Assembly: GCA_022316685.1 (NCBI GenBank)
Contig: JAKJHU010000378.1
Coordinates: 124,001-188,000, forward strand
Source of the DNA: Progne subis subis
Lineage: Eukaryota > Chordata > Aves > Passeriformes > Hirundinidae
Direction of reading: 5' to 3'
DNA length: 64,000 nucleotides
Numbering within the stretch: the first letter of the stretch is position 1; every line of letters begins with the position of its first letter. The notes beneath the pieces are model-generated. The model was not told the DNA's origin, made no database searches, and worked only from the letters and a program-made list of their open reading frames with translations. Both the position numbers and the translations under genes were made by a program. Below, piece after piece: positions 1 to 8,759 of the stretch.

Positions 1-198
1 TGCCTTCTTCTTTATATGGTAACTAAGCTTGAGTTCCTGAAACTTAAAGCTGATTAAGCAAGTAGAGAAAAAAAAAAAAAAGGATTGAGCAAGAGCATGT
101 TTACATATGGCTTTTCTATAAGCTTAGATAGTAACATAGTAACTTCCTGTTATTTTGAGTTAATTTTCAGTGAACAAAAACAGTTAATGTTTATCACA
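1..198 (-). repeat. ERV1 3' LTR (partial)
   Basis: This matches 8563-8759 base for base except for one extra A in the A-run near position 70. It ends in TTTATCACA, which is TGTGATAAA on the minus strand, right next to the polypurine tract. It is the U3 half; R and U5 lie outside the window. Confidence 0.95.
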
Positions 199-213
199 AT
201 TCCCCCATTTCTC
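199..213 (-). other. ERV1 polypurine tract
   Basis: On the minus strand the bases before the 3' LTR read GAGAAATGGGGGAAT, directly followed by TGTGATAAA. A purine run at the U3 border is the primer for plus-strand DNA synthesis in retroviruses. ERV2 has a similar tract at the same place. Confidence 0.85.
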
Positions 214-223
214 TTGTTCTTAC

Positions 224-2063
224 TTATTTTTGTTCACTGTATCTTTGCAGTTTTTGTCTAGCTAACTCTAAAGTTTCTAAATTTTCTTCTTCAGGTATTA
301 GGTCATACTTAGTTCTAAGGAGCATAAGGTGTGCCGCTTCCAGCCGGCTTTTCACTATAGTAATCAGCTTATTAAATATACATGGTCTGAAGGTAAGCCC
401 CAGCGCTAACAGAATTACTGGCCCCGCAATAGTAGAAAGCAATGTGGTTAACCAAGGAGAGTGGTTGAACCAATTTTCATACCAATTCTGATGTGCCTCT
501 CTCTCTCTTTTCTGCTGTTCTATCTGCTTTCTTAGTTCATTCATAGTATTGATTACTACTCCTGTATGATCCGCATACGAACAGCATTCTTCTTTTAGTG
601 CTACACAAAGGCCCCCTTGTTGTAAAAACAGCAGATCTAAACCCCTTCGATTTTGTAATACTACTTCTGACAGTGGTCTAACCGATTTTACTAACCCATC
701 AATTGCTTTTTCTATTTTACTTAAATCTTCATCTACAGAGATTCTTAGTGCTTTAAATTCTTTCTGTTGGTTGACTAATGAGGTTATCCCTGTTCCAGCT
801 CCTACTCCTCCTACAGTTAGAAGAGTTGCTATAGTCAGGGCGGTGAAAGGTTCTCTTCTCATGAGGTGATGTTCTGGGGTTGTGTGCTGTTCAAGGACAT
901 AATCTTTTGGATGATAAGTAATTTTCGGTATAATAGTTACTTGAATACAATAGTCATGGGTGTGATTAAAAATTTTCAGAGATAAACAAGGAGTAATTCC
1001 TATACTCTGGCAAACCCACCGAGTATTGGGAGCTGGGAGTAACCAATCTGCTTCTTGTTTTTGCTTTGGGTCTTTCACAGTGATGTTACACAAATGTTCT
1101 CTATTAGGGGGAACAGTACCCACACACCGTCCCTGTCCGGTTACCTGAGAGAGCGTTACTCCTTGGGTACTTTCTTTAGTCTTTTTCCAAAGGCATTCTT
1201 TTGGATTAGTCCCATTTATTCTTTTTGTTTTAGCTGTTACCCCAATGGCTTCATAAAAAGGAGGTCGGACGTTATAGCAAAGCCAGCATTCTTTTGTTAA
1301 ATCGGGGTTTGTTCTATTTAGAATGCCATAACTAGCTTGCATTATTTTCCACAGAGTACTATATTTAGAGGCTTCTTCAGGGGCATCAGCCTGAGGCACT
1401 GTTAATTCTCCCGATCTACTGCTGTTTGTAATGTTTGTCCAGATCAGCCCTATTACTAGTACTGGGTTTGGTCCGACACTCTCTGGGTCATGTGGGACTG
1501 GTTCTTTTTTTATTAGTATTAAGCTTCCGCTATCAGTTTGCCAATATCTTACTCCCCAGGTTCGTCCTATTACCCATCCAGGATCTTGGTGTTCCAGAAT
1601 TAAAACTCCTAGAGATTTACAATTTCCTTTTTTCCACACTTACCATGTAGGGCATAACCGGGTGGGTCACACCCATGTGGTTCCCAGGTTACCTTAAGAT
1701 ATCTATCTTGTCTTGTAGGCATCCATCCCATCGCAATAGTTTCACACCCCCAATAAGCACAATAATATTCATTAGGGAAATTGCAATATCCCTGCCCTGG
1801 GTTTGAACTGGGACACCAATAGGTAGCTTTAGAATTCCACCCGAAGCGGCGTAGGTTGTCTGGTGTACAGTCTTGACTCATGAGCTCACAATTGGTCACA
1901 TTAAAGAAAGGAGCTCCCACAGTAACATTGACTTTGAGAATTTTAGAGTTTTCCCATCGAGTTAGTGACCATTTAAAGGGCTGGTGTGGTAGAGTATCTA
2001 CGCATTAACTCCTCCTAAGTATAATATTAACAAAAGAAAAGTAATCTGCTGGGCCAAGTGGCG
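224..2063 (-). pseudogene. env: ERV1 env (SU and TM), frameshifted
   Basis: This is a degraded retroviral envelope gene. The largest open part (1639-224, 471 codons) holds the C-terminal half of SU with a CWLC motif near residue 118, a basic cleavage-like site (MRRE), a hydrophobic fusion-peptide-like stretch, an immunosuppressive-domain-like segment (LQNRRGLDLLFLQQGG), a CX6CC motif (CVALKEECC), a membrane anchor (about residues 398-420) and a long cytoplasmic tail ending near 224. Upstream, 1920-1609 holds SU sequence in another frame, the break lying at an A6 run near 1630. A hydrophobic signal-like stretch near 2050-2000 is in a third frame. CWLC in SU plus CX6CC in TM is the gammaretroviral SU-TM disulfide arrangement. 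The gene cannot make a full envelope as it stands, although the TM part is open. Confidence 0.9.
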
Positions 2064-2154
2064 AGCATCATTGGGGGCGTAGGGATGGAAGCATATCTGA
2101 GGATTTTTCCATTTTATAGACTGCGACCTGCCCCCCTGCCCAGGGTCCTCGCTT

Positions 2155-2460
2155 CTATTCCCATTCTTGAGGCAATTCCCCGAATATTGTTTTGTTGTCC
2201 CACCCTGGGGGTTCCTTCCTCCACAACCTTTTATCCCTCTGCCTTGCTCGTCGACTTGGTTGCCTCGAGCCACGAGGAGTACCATCTTCTTGGCAGCAGG
2301 GATATTCTTCAGGAGGTCCCCAGGGACGATTCTGTTGCCTCTTGACGTAGGAATCCCAGTTCCGATATTTAACCGGGGGTGTATCACACCGGATTCCCTT
2401 TAGGCGTGTGCGGCAGGTGCAGTCAACAATCTCAGCTATGAACCCCAGGGATGGGTTCAT
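2155..2460 (-). CDS. ERV1 ORF B: arginine-rich small ORF between pol and env
   Basis: This is an open frame of about 101 codons from the ATG at 2460. It overlaps the end of ORF A by about 29 bases and ends before the env signal-like segment. Near its N terminus is a small cysteine group (DCTCRTRLKGIRC). The C-terminal half holds a dense basic run (RGSRQPSRRARQRDKRLWRK). Basic runs of this kind serve as nuclear or RNA-binding signals in retroviral regulators such as Rev, Rem and Rec. That is only an analogy. A second open frame (2387-1998) overlaps the same DNA and ends in the env signal-like peptide, so one of the two may be chance or part of a long env leader. Confidence 0.4.
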   Translation of the reverse strand: MNPSLGFIAEIVDCTCRTRLKGIRCDTPPVKYRNWDSYVKRQQNRPWGPPEEYPCCQEDGTPRGSRQPSRRARQRDKRLWRKEPPGWDNKTIFGELPQEWE

Positions 2461-2800
2461 TAGGGTGATAACAATAATATTTTGGTTCAATCCCTAATGC
2501 AAAAATCCTCCACCATTCTTCTGATTCTTCCACTAACCCTTCATGTTTAACTTTATATTCTAGAATCCAATTAGTTATGTTCCGTTGCAGTACCCAACAG
2601 GGGCTGCAAATTCCTCTAGGAGGGGTTCCTCGCCTACAATGACTCCACCACCTGTCCCTGCAGACTTTACAACTATAACAAACAAAAGGATAACAATTGC
2701 ACTCTGGGTCTCTACACCTTATCTTAACATCAGAGTTACAAATTAGTCTTTCTTCCGTGTAGTGTGGTTCTGGTGCATATTCTACACGGTGTCCATTCAT
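2432..2800 (-). CDS. ERV1 ORF A: cysteine-rich accessory-type ORF
   Basis: This is an uninterrupted ORF of 122 codons directly after pol. I chose the ATG at 2800-2798 because it overlaps the pol stop (2799-2797) as AUGA; a GTG-initiated extension to 2860 would run inside integrase in another frame. The core is cysteine-rich: RCRDPECNCYPFVC, then YSCKVC, a WW pair, then ICSPC. These CxxC pairs could bind zinc. The C-terminal part is more acidic and aromatic (EESEEWW). The same pattern occurs in ERV2 at 19175-19729, also between pol and env. I do not recognise the family. It is not a nucleocapsid knuckle (no CX2CX4HX4C) and lacks SU or TM motifs. Confidence 0.65.
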   Translation of the reverse strand: MNGHRVEYAPEPHYTEERLICNSDVKIRCRDPECNCYPFVCYSCKVCRDRWWSHCRRGTPPRGICSPCWVLQRNITNWILEYKVKHEGLVEESEEWWRIFALGIEPKYYCYHPNEPIPGVHS

Positions 2801-3726
2801 TGACGATCTCTCCTCTGGATCCGTAACTTCAGGTCTCCGGGATTGCTTGTCACCTGCCACTCGGGAGTCGGTTTGCTCACTGGCCCTTTAATTCTGCTAG
2901 CATGGGTCCATCCCTTCTCTGCTGTTCTGATTGCAGTCTCTGTAGTAAGCAATACAAGGTAAGGGCCCTCCCATTGTGGGGCTAAGGTTGGTTCTTTCCA
3001 GGACTTTATCATTACCCAATCTCCTGGTTGCACCTGGTGCAGTTTCAAATCTAGTGGGGGTCTCTGAGCTAACCTTCCTTTTCTCCACAGATTTTCCCTA
3101 TATTTCATTAGGTTGGTAATGTATACATTCATATTCTGATCTCTCAACTTTGGATGATCTTGTGGTTCCTCCATATTGTAGGGCATTCCATACAACATTT
3201 CAAACGGAGATATTCCCATATCCGATCTAGGTCGTGTCCGGATATTTAGCAATGCTAATGGTAGGCATTTTACCCATGACAGTTTGGTCTCAATCATGAG
3301 TTTGGTCAATTGTTTTTTAATTTCCCCATTCATTCTTTCTACTCTCCCCGAACTTTGGGGGTGCCAGGGGGTGTGATAATCCCATTGTATTCCCATTATT
3401 GCCATGGTTTCTTTAATAATTTTGGATGCAAAGTGAGGGCCTCTGTCTGAGTCAATGGTTTCCGTGACCCCATATCTGGGAATAATCTGCTCTAATAGGG
3501 TCTTGATCACTGTTTGTGCTGTTGCCCTTGCTGTAGGGAATGCCTCTACATAACGAGTTAGGTGATCCACTATTACCAATAGATATTTATACCTCCCGGT
3601 CTTCGGGAACTCAGTAAAGTCTAGTTGGATGTTAGCGAATGGCCGGTATGCTGTGGGTCGTCCCCCCATTAAGGATTTTCTTAAATTAGCCCTATTTACT
3701 TTTAGGCAGGTAACACACCCCCTCAC
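2797..3726 (-). pseudogene. pol: ERV1 pol, integrase part
   Basis: This is the integrase portion, open for 309 codons to a UGA at 2799-2797. It starts with the second half of the zinc-binding domain (CVTC). The catalytic D,D-35-E core follows: aspartates in LDFTEFP and in TIDSDRGPHF, and the glutamate in the HPQSSGRVERMNGE segment. Last comes the C-terminal DNA-binding domain with a GPYLVL segment. The two histidines of the zinc-binding domain (HSKTH) are in the preceding frame, because a frameshift at 3726-3728 (TAGTGAGG) splits the domain. All catalytic residues are present. The stop overlaps the ORF A start codon. Confidence 0.93.
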
Positions 3727-6035
3727 TACCTGCTTGCCAAGTCATCTGTCCCGATGCACATGTGCTTAGTGGCAAATTGATCTACTAATGCTTGCGCCCC
3801 CCAATGTGTTTTACTATGTATTCTCCTCATAATGTCCATAGCTACGGATTTAGGCAGTACAGTTCTATTATCCTCCGGGAGTCGCCATTCCCCTTTTGGG
3901 TTTTCCCTTAACCCCATCCTTTCCATCTTTTCTTGTTCTTGTGTGGTGAAACTATATATTCTCCAGATCTTTTTATGATGAAGGCAATCTTTTTTCCTTG
4001 GGTTACTACATGCACATTCTATAGCATCAACTCCCCAGTTTTTCCAGCAAGCATCACAAGGGGGTTCTTGCAAATTTCCTCCGCAAGTCTCACACTTCCT
4101 TCTTTCAGCCATCGGGTCTTTCTGAGGGGTAGATTGTAACGTCAGTAACGCAGCCCTTTTTGCTTCCTGATCTGCTGCATTATTTCCCCTGCTTTTAAAA
4201 TCTAGTCCTTTTTGATGCCCTTTTAGGTGAACAACAGCAATTTTCCTAGGTCCCCTCAAGGCCTTCAACAGTTTCTTAATTAGATCCTGGTGAACCAGGT
4301 CTTTTCCCTGGGAGTTTATCAACCCCCGCTCTTCCCATATTTTCCCAAAAGTGTGCATAATCCCATAGGCGTATTTTGAGTCAGTATAGATGGTACCTGA
4401 TTTATTCTTCAACAACTGCAATGCCCGTAGTACAGCATAAAGTTCACAGGCCTGCGCTGACCAGGATCCACTTAGAGGGCCTGATTCTATAACTGCAAGT
4501 CCTTCTTCCCCAACTATTGCATAGCCAGAGACCCTTTTTCCATTAATTACTCGCGATGAGCCGTCTACAAACAACCTATCCCCCTCTTCTAATTCTTCTT
4601 CATCCAAGTCTGGTCTTATTTTGGTTTGTTCTTCTATGGTAGATAAGCACTCATGGGCTAATCCATCTTCACTTGGCCTTCCGTATAAGAATTGGGCCGG
4701 ATTTTGTAAGGCTGTCACCTCTAGGGTTAATTTTGGGGAGTCTAATAGGATTCCCTCATACTTCAAGAGTCAGGCATCCGTTATCCACTTTTCTGCTTTT
4801 TGTTGCAAAATTCCCCGGATATTATGAGGAGATAATACTCTCAGTTCCCCGTTGAAAGTAATTTTATTAGCCTCCTCCACAAGCAGGGCGCAGGCCACTA
4901 TAGCCTGTAAACATGTAGGCCAACCCCTGCTTACAGGGTCTAACAGCTTAGATAAGTACCCAACAGGTTTCTTTTTCCCAGCCCACTCCTGGGTCAGTAC
5001 TCCATAAACCGTCCCACTATCTGTATTTACAAATAGATAAAAGGGTCTTTTCAGATCGGGTAGGCTTAACACAGGGGCATTGACCAAATCATGCTGCAGG
5101 GCTTTCAAATGTTTGTCATCTTTCTCATCCCATTTCACCAGCCCCCCTTGGCTCAATTTCTCATATAAAAACTTAACCTTGGTGCTATAGTTCTCAATCC
5201 ACTGTCGGCAATACCCCATGAGGCCTAACAACTGCCTAATTTGCTTCTTGCTCCTTGGAGGCAGTATGGATAGTATCCCCTTTACTCTTTCAGGGTCTAT
5301 TTTCTTTTCCCCCTCCCGTAGATAGTGCCCAAGATATTTTACTTCTTTTTCCACGAATTGAAGTTTTGCTTTAGATACTTTGAGCCCTTTGGCACTCGGG
5401 AAGTTGAGTAATCTAATGCTTTCTGCCCGTACTTTGTCCTCTGCTTCCCCAGCAATCAGGAGGTCATCTACATATTGGATAAGGGTCACTCCTTCCCCAG
5501 TCTGATATTCCTGCAAAATCTGTTCTAAAGCTTGTCCGAACAAATTTGGAGATTCCGTAAACCCCTGGGGGAGCACGGTCCACCTCAGCTGCTGTCTCCT
5601 ATGAGTGACTGGGTCTTCCCATTCAAATGCAAAGTAATCCCTACTCTTCTCATCTAGAGGACATGACCAGAATGCATCTTTAAGGTCAATTACACTATAA
5701 TATTGTGTTTCGGGACCTAGTCTGTTTAGCAGGGTGTGAGGGTTGGCTACCACCGGAAAACGAGCTACTGTCCTTTTGTTTATTTCTCTTAGGTCATGCA
5801 CTAACCGGTATGATCCATCTGCCTTTTTTACTGGCAAAATGGGGGTATTAAAGGGAGACATGCAAGGTTCTAAGAGTCCTTTGCTTAGTAGCCTCTCAAT
5901 CTCGGGCTTCAACTCATTCTTTCCCTCCGGGGAGATGGGGTACTGTTTAACCCTTAGTGGTGTCTCTGGATCTTTAATGGTTACCGAGAAGGGGGGTATA
6001 TTTAACCTTCCTACCCTATCAGGAGTGTACCACAC
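3726..6035 (-). pseudogene. pol: ERV1 pol, reverse transcriptase and RNase H part
   Basis: The RT domain occupies 6035-4770, with LPQGFTESP and the active-site YVDDLL. After a single UGA at 4772-4770 the same frame continues (4769-3726) through the connection domain, RNase H (FVDGSSR, the acidic-residue segment TIYTDSKYA, and KGHQKG) and the start of integrase. The UGA sits in a TGCCTGACTCTTG context, which fits CGA-to-TGA decay. Together with gag CA-NC and protease this is one continuous reading frame, as expected for readthrough-expressed Gag-Pol. Another in-frame UGA near 6036 separates it from protease. Confidence 0.94.
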
Positions 6036-6038
6036 TTC

Positions 6039-6440
6039 TCAGTTAATTTTCTCCTCATCTTCTACCCTCAAGGGACAGAGTTTTATTTTTATTTCCTCAT
6101 TTACTACTTCCATATTAATGCCCATTTCTATAATCAAGTCTCTCCCTAGCAAATTATAATCTGCTTCTGGTACCAGCAGAAGGTTCCCTATTCCCATTTT
6201 GGATCCTGATTCCACCAGTACATTCTTAATAACAGGGACCCCAAAGAGCTCCCCCTTAGCCCCTACCACTTGAACAGTTTCTTTTGATATCTTACATCCC
6301 TCTGGCAGTACCTGGACTGTCGATCACTCAGCTCCGGTGTCCACTAAAAACTCAAATTCCTGCCGCTGAGGACCTATTTTTAATTTTATCAAGGGCTCCT
6401 GATGTTTCCGTGTCCCCAGCAAATAGAGCCCCTGACCCCT
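6039..6440 (-). pseudogene. pol: ERV1 pol, protease part
   Basis: Downstream of the gag UAG the frame encodes the aspartic protease with the active-site VDTGAE near 6340-6327. An in-frame UGA follows at once at 6326-6324. The frame reopens from 6269 to 6039 with a LLGRDLI segment typical of the C-terminal part of retroviral proteases, and ends at another UGA just before RT. The catalytic triplet is intact but the reading frame is broken twice. Confidence 0.88.
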
Positions 6441-6443
6441 CTA
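6391..6443 (-). promoter_or_regulatory. ERV1 gag UAG readthrough signal with stem
   Basis: The gag stop is UAG at 6443-6441, followed on the minus strand by a 7-nt spacer, then AGGGGCTC (6433-6426), a 27-nt loop and GAGCCCTT (6398-6391). The arms form 8 pairs, one of them G:U. Pol continues in the same frame. A purine-rich spacer and a stem after UAG resemble the murine leukaemia virus readthrough element. ERV2 and ERV3 have the same layout. Confidence 0.8.
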
Positions 6444-7870
6444 ATCTTCCTTGAAGGCTCTCTCATCCCTCAGCCGCTTCCTGCATTCTCTCCGAAAGTG
6501 TCCTTTATTTCCACAGTAGAAGCATACACTTACTTCTTTTTTCTCCATCTGGGGAACCCCTCCCCCATTTCTCTTGTCCACTCGACTTGTTTTTGGAGGG
6601 GTATCAATTCCCCTAGTTTCCCTTACTGCTGCCACCATCATTCTTACTTGTCTCTTGTGACTTTCTTCATCCCTTCTCACATATACTTTCTGTGCTTCCC
6701 TCAATAGCTCATCCAGGTCTCTATCTTGCCAATTATCTAATTTTTATAACTTCTTTCTGATATCTTCCCATGATTTAGCCACAAATTGTGTTTTTAATAG
6801 TGCTTGCCCCAACGGTGTCTCAGGGTCTAAGCCCGAGTACATCTGCAGGTTTTTTCTTAAGCGTTCTAGCCAATCTGTAGGTGTCTCCTCCTTTTTCTGT
6901 CTCTCATTAAATACCTTGTTGATGTTCTGCCCTCTAGGCACCGCTTCCCGGATCCCTTGTACTATTATCCCTCTCAGATCCTGCATATTGGTTCTGTGAT
7001 CCTGCTGCTGATGATTCCAATTGGGATCCTGCAAAGGCCACTTGGTGTCTGCTAAAGGTCCTTGTACATGTTGTGCATCCCATATTCGCATCCCCGCTCG
7101 TCTAATCATGTTTCTTTCCTCGGCCGTGAAGAGAATATTCAATATGGCTTGCAACTCACCCCAAGTATAAATACTGGTCCAGTCTCTCAGCCACCCCCAA
7201 GGGATCTTCTAAGAGGCTCCCCTTCTCCCTCTTAAATTCCCGAACATCCCCAGAACTCAAAGGTACTGAAACAAACCCTATCGTTGGGTGAGGTCCCTGG
7301 CCCCCCCCCCACAGGCATTTCTCTTAGGGGATATAGGTTATGCTGTCTAGCCCGACCTCGGGTTATAGGTCCCTGTGGTTCCTGCACTTCCTCGGGGGGC
7401 TCGGGATAACCTCCTGCTCCTTGAGGCTCCATTGGAGGTGCATTCGGAATCTGGGGGTTCTGAGGGGGTATGTAAGGAGGTGGGATCAGTAAGGCTTCTT
7501 CCTCCTTATTCCTGTCTTTCTTCCGTCCTCCCTCTTTGAGGGGAAACAGGAGTGCTTCACCCCCAGGTCTTGTAACCCATACATTAGCATATTCACTTTC
7601 TTCCTGACTAAAAGGAGTTTTAGTGTTTACCCACAAGTTGAGTTTTTGCCTCACCCAATCTTCTGATGATCCAAAAATAGGCCAAAAAATATTCCGGGAA
7701 ATTTCCTTCCCACCCCATACTTCCACACAATAATGGATCATTTTAGCCTTATCTTTACCCCCTGTGTTAGGGTAATGTTTCCAGTTGTCTAATATGAACC
7801 CCAGTGGGCTATCTCTAGGCACCGGGGGAAGTTTTATGGGAGTAGAGGGCCTGCTCTTCCCCTGTCCCAT
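6441..7870 (-). pseudogene. gag: ERV1 gag
   Basis: I chose the ATG at 7870 because it gives MGQG, a myristoylation-type start; an upstream in-frame ATG at 7888 adds six residues. Matrix and a proline-rich segment with a PPPY late-domain motif (IPPPYIPP) follow. The frame breaks at a C10 run (7301-7310). Capsid is in the next frame (7240-6744) with a major-homology-like segment (DWLERLRKNLQMYSG). A UAA at 6746-6744 interrupts it. Nucleocapsid follows with a single zinc knuckle CFYCGNKGHFRREC, and the gene ends at the readthrough UAG. One knuckle is the gammaretroviral number. Confidence 0.92.
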
Positions 7871-8269
7871 CTTCTGGAGTGCCCTCACACAAGTGTGGTG
7901 CAGAAGTCACTCGCTTCCCCTTGTTCGTGGCTCACGCCCTCTCAGGCAATGAGAACCGCACTACTGAGGGTCCACTTTCGCTTGGAGAATCCGAGCTGCC
8001 GGTTCCCCTCTCGGACACACACACACTCGCAACACTCCAGGATACCCGACCCAGACCGAACGGATTCTTTCACACAGATACTCACGTGTCTTGCGTCTTC
8101 ATCCAGACCTTTGTGCACAAAGTTTATAGGGTCTGCTGGCTTCCGTTGCCTAATGCCTTGAATTTAGGTTCGTCGGTGCAATCGAGACAGGAATTGGGTC
8201 TACCAGGGCCGCCGACTGATCGGCGGGGCGCCCCCCAGGCAGAACCAAAAGCCCTATCATGCAGGTTGC
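7871..8269 (-). other. ERV1 5' untranslated leader
   Basis: This is the region between the primer site and the gag ATG, where packaging signals and the major splice donor usually lie. No convincing ORF, repeat or splice donor could be picked out by eye. Confidence 0.7.
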
Positions 8270-8287
8270 ATCCGAGTCATGGCACCA
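8270..8287 (-). other. ERV1 primer binding site, tRNA-His type
   Basis: On the minus strand the site reads TGGTGCCATGACTCGGAT, three bases after the LTR end. The vertebrate tRNA-His complement is TGGTGCCGTGACTCGGAT, so 17 of 18 bases match. The same primer class is used by the human HERV-H group. Confidence 0.85.
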
Positions 8288-8290
8288 AAT

Positions 8291-8759
8291 TGTAATAGAC
8301 TATGGACACAAAGAAAAGTTCCAATAGGAATTTATTAGATTGCAGCAGGCAAGGCAGAGGCAAATACAGCGCTGGACGACAGGGAGAGTCTCCGCTCCAC
8401 CAACTGCCGAGCCTGGGCAAGTTTTTAGTCCCCTTTTATCTTGCTTCTTTCTCCGATTGACGTGTCCTTCCTGTAGTACTCCGCGCTTGTGCGGCGTATT
8501 GCTAGGGGGTCTTTTTTTCTGCCTCCTGGGGTGCAGTGATGAAGGCTGGTAGTCATCTTAGGTGCCTTCTTCTTTATATGGTAACTAAGCTTGAGTTCCT
8601 GAAACTTAAAGCTGATTAAGCAAGTAGAGAAAAAAAAAAAAAGGATTGAGCAAGAGCATGTTTACATATGGCTTTTCTATAAGCTTAGATAGTAACATAG
8701 TAACTTCCTGTTATTTTGAGTTAATTTTCAGTGAACAAAAACAGTTAATGTTTATCACA
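8291..8759 (-). repeat. ERV1 5' LTR (complete)
   Basis: This is a 469-bp LTR bounded by TGTGATAAA and ...TATTACA on the minus strand. A TATA-like box (GATAAAA, 8440-8434) lies about 100 bases before a polyadenylation signal (AATAAA, 8336-8331), giving U3-R-U5 in the expected order. It matches the visible part of the 3' LTR almost perfectly. Confidence 0.95.

Larger units (their letters stand above)
1..8759 (-). mobile_element. ERV1: gammaretrovirus-like provirus, 3' LTR cut by window start
   Basis: The element reads on the minus strand as 5' LTR (8291-8759), primer site (8270-8287), gag, pol, a cysteine-rich extra ORF, env, polypurine tract and 3' LTR (1-198, incomplete). The right LTR starts TG and ends CA on either strand. 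A gag UAG followed by pol in the same frame, one nucleocapsid zinc knuckle, and a transmembrane subunit with a CX6CC motif are class I (gammaretroviral) traits. The LTR parts that can be compared differ only in poly-A length, so insertion looks recent. Even so, gag, protease, RT, integrase and env each carry a stop or frameshift. The target duplication cannot be checked because the left flank is outside the window. Confidence 0.95.

Noticed and set aside
5743..6159. Plus-strand ORF of 138 codons
   Set aside because: It is a shadow of ERV1 RT and protease on the other strand.
8270..8287. tRNA gene fragments at primer sites
   Set aside because: Only 18-20 bases match at each site, at the exact primer position beside an LTR. 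There is no tRNA body.
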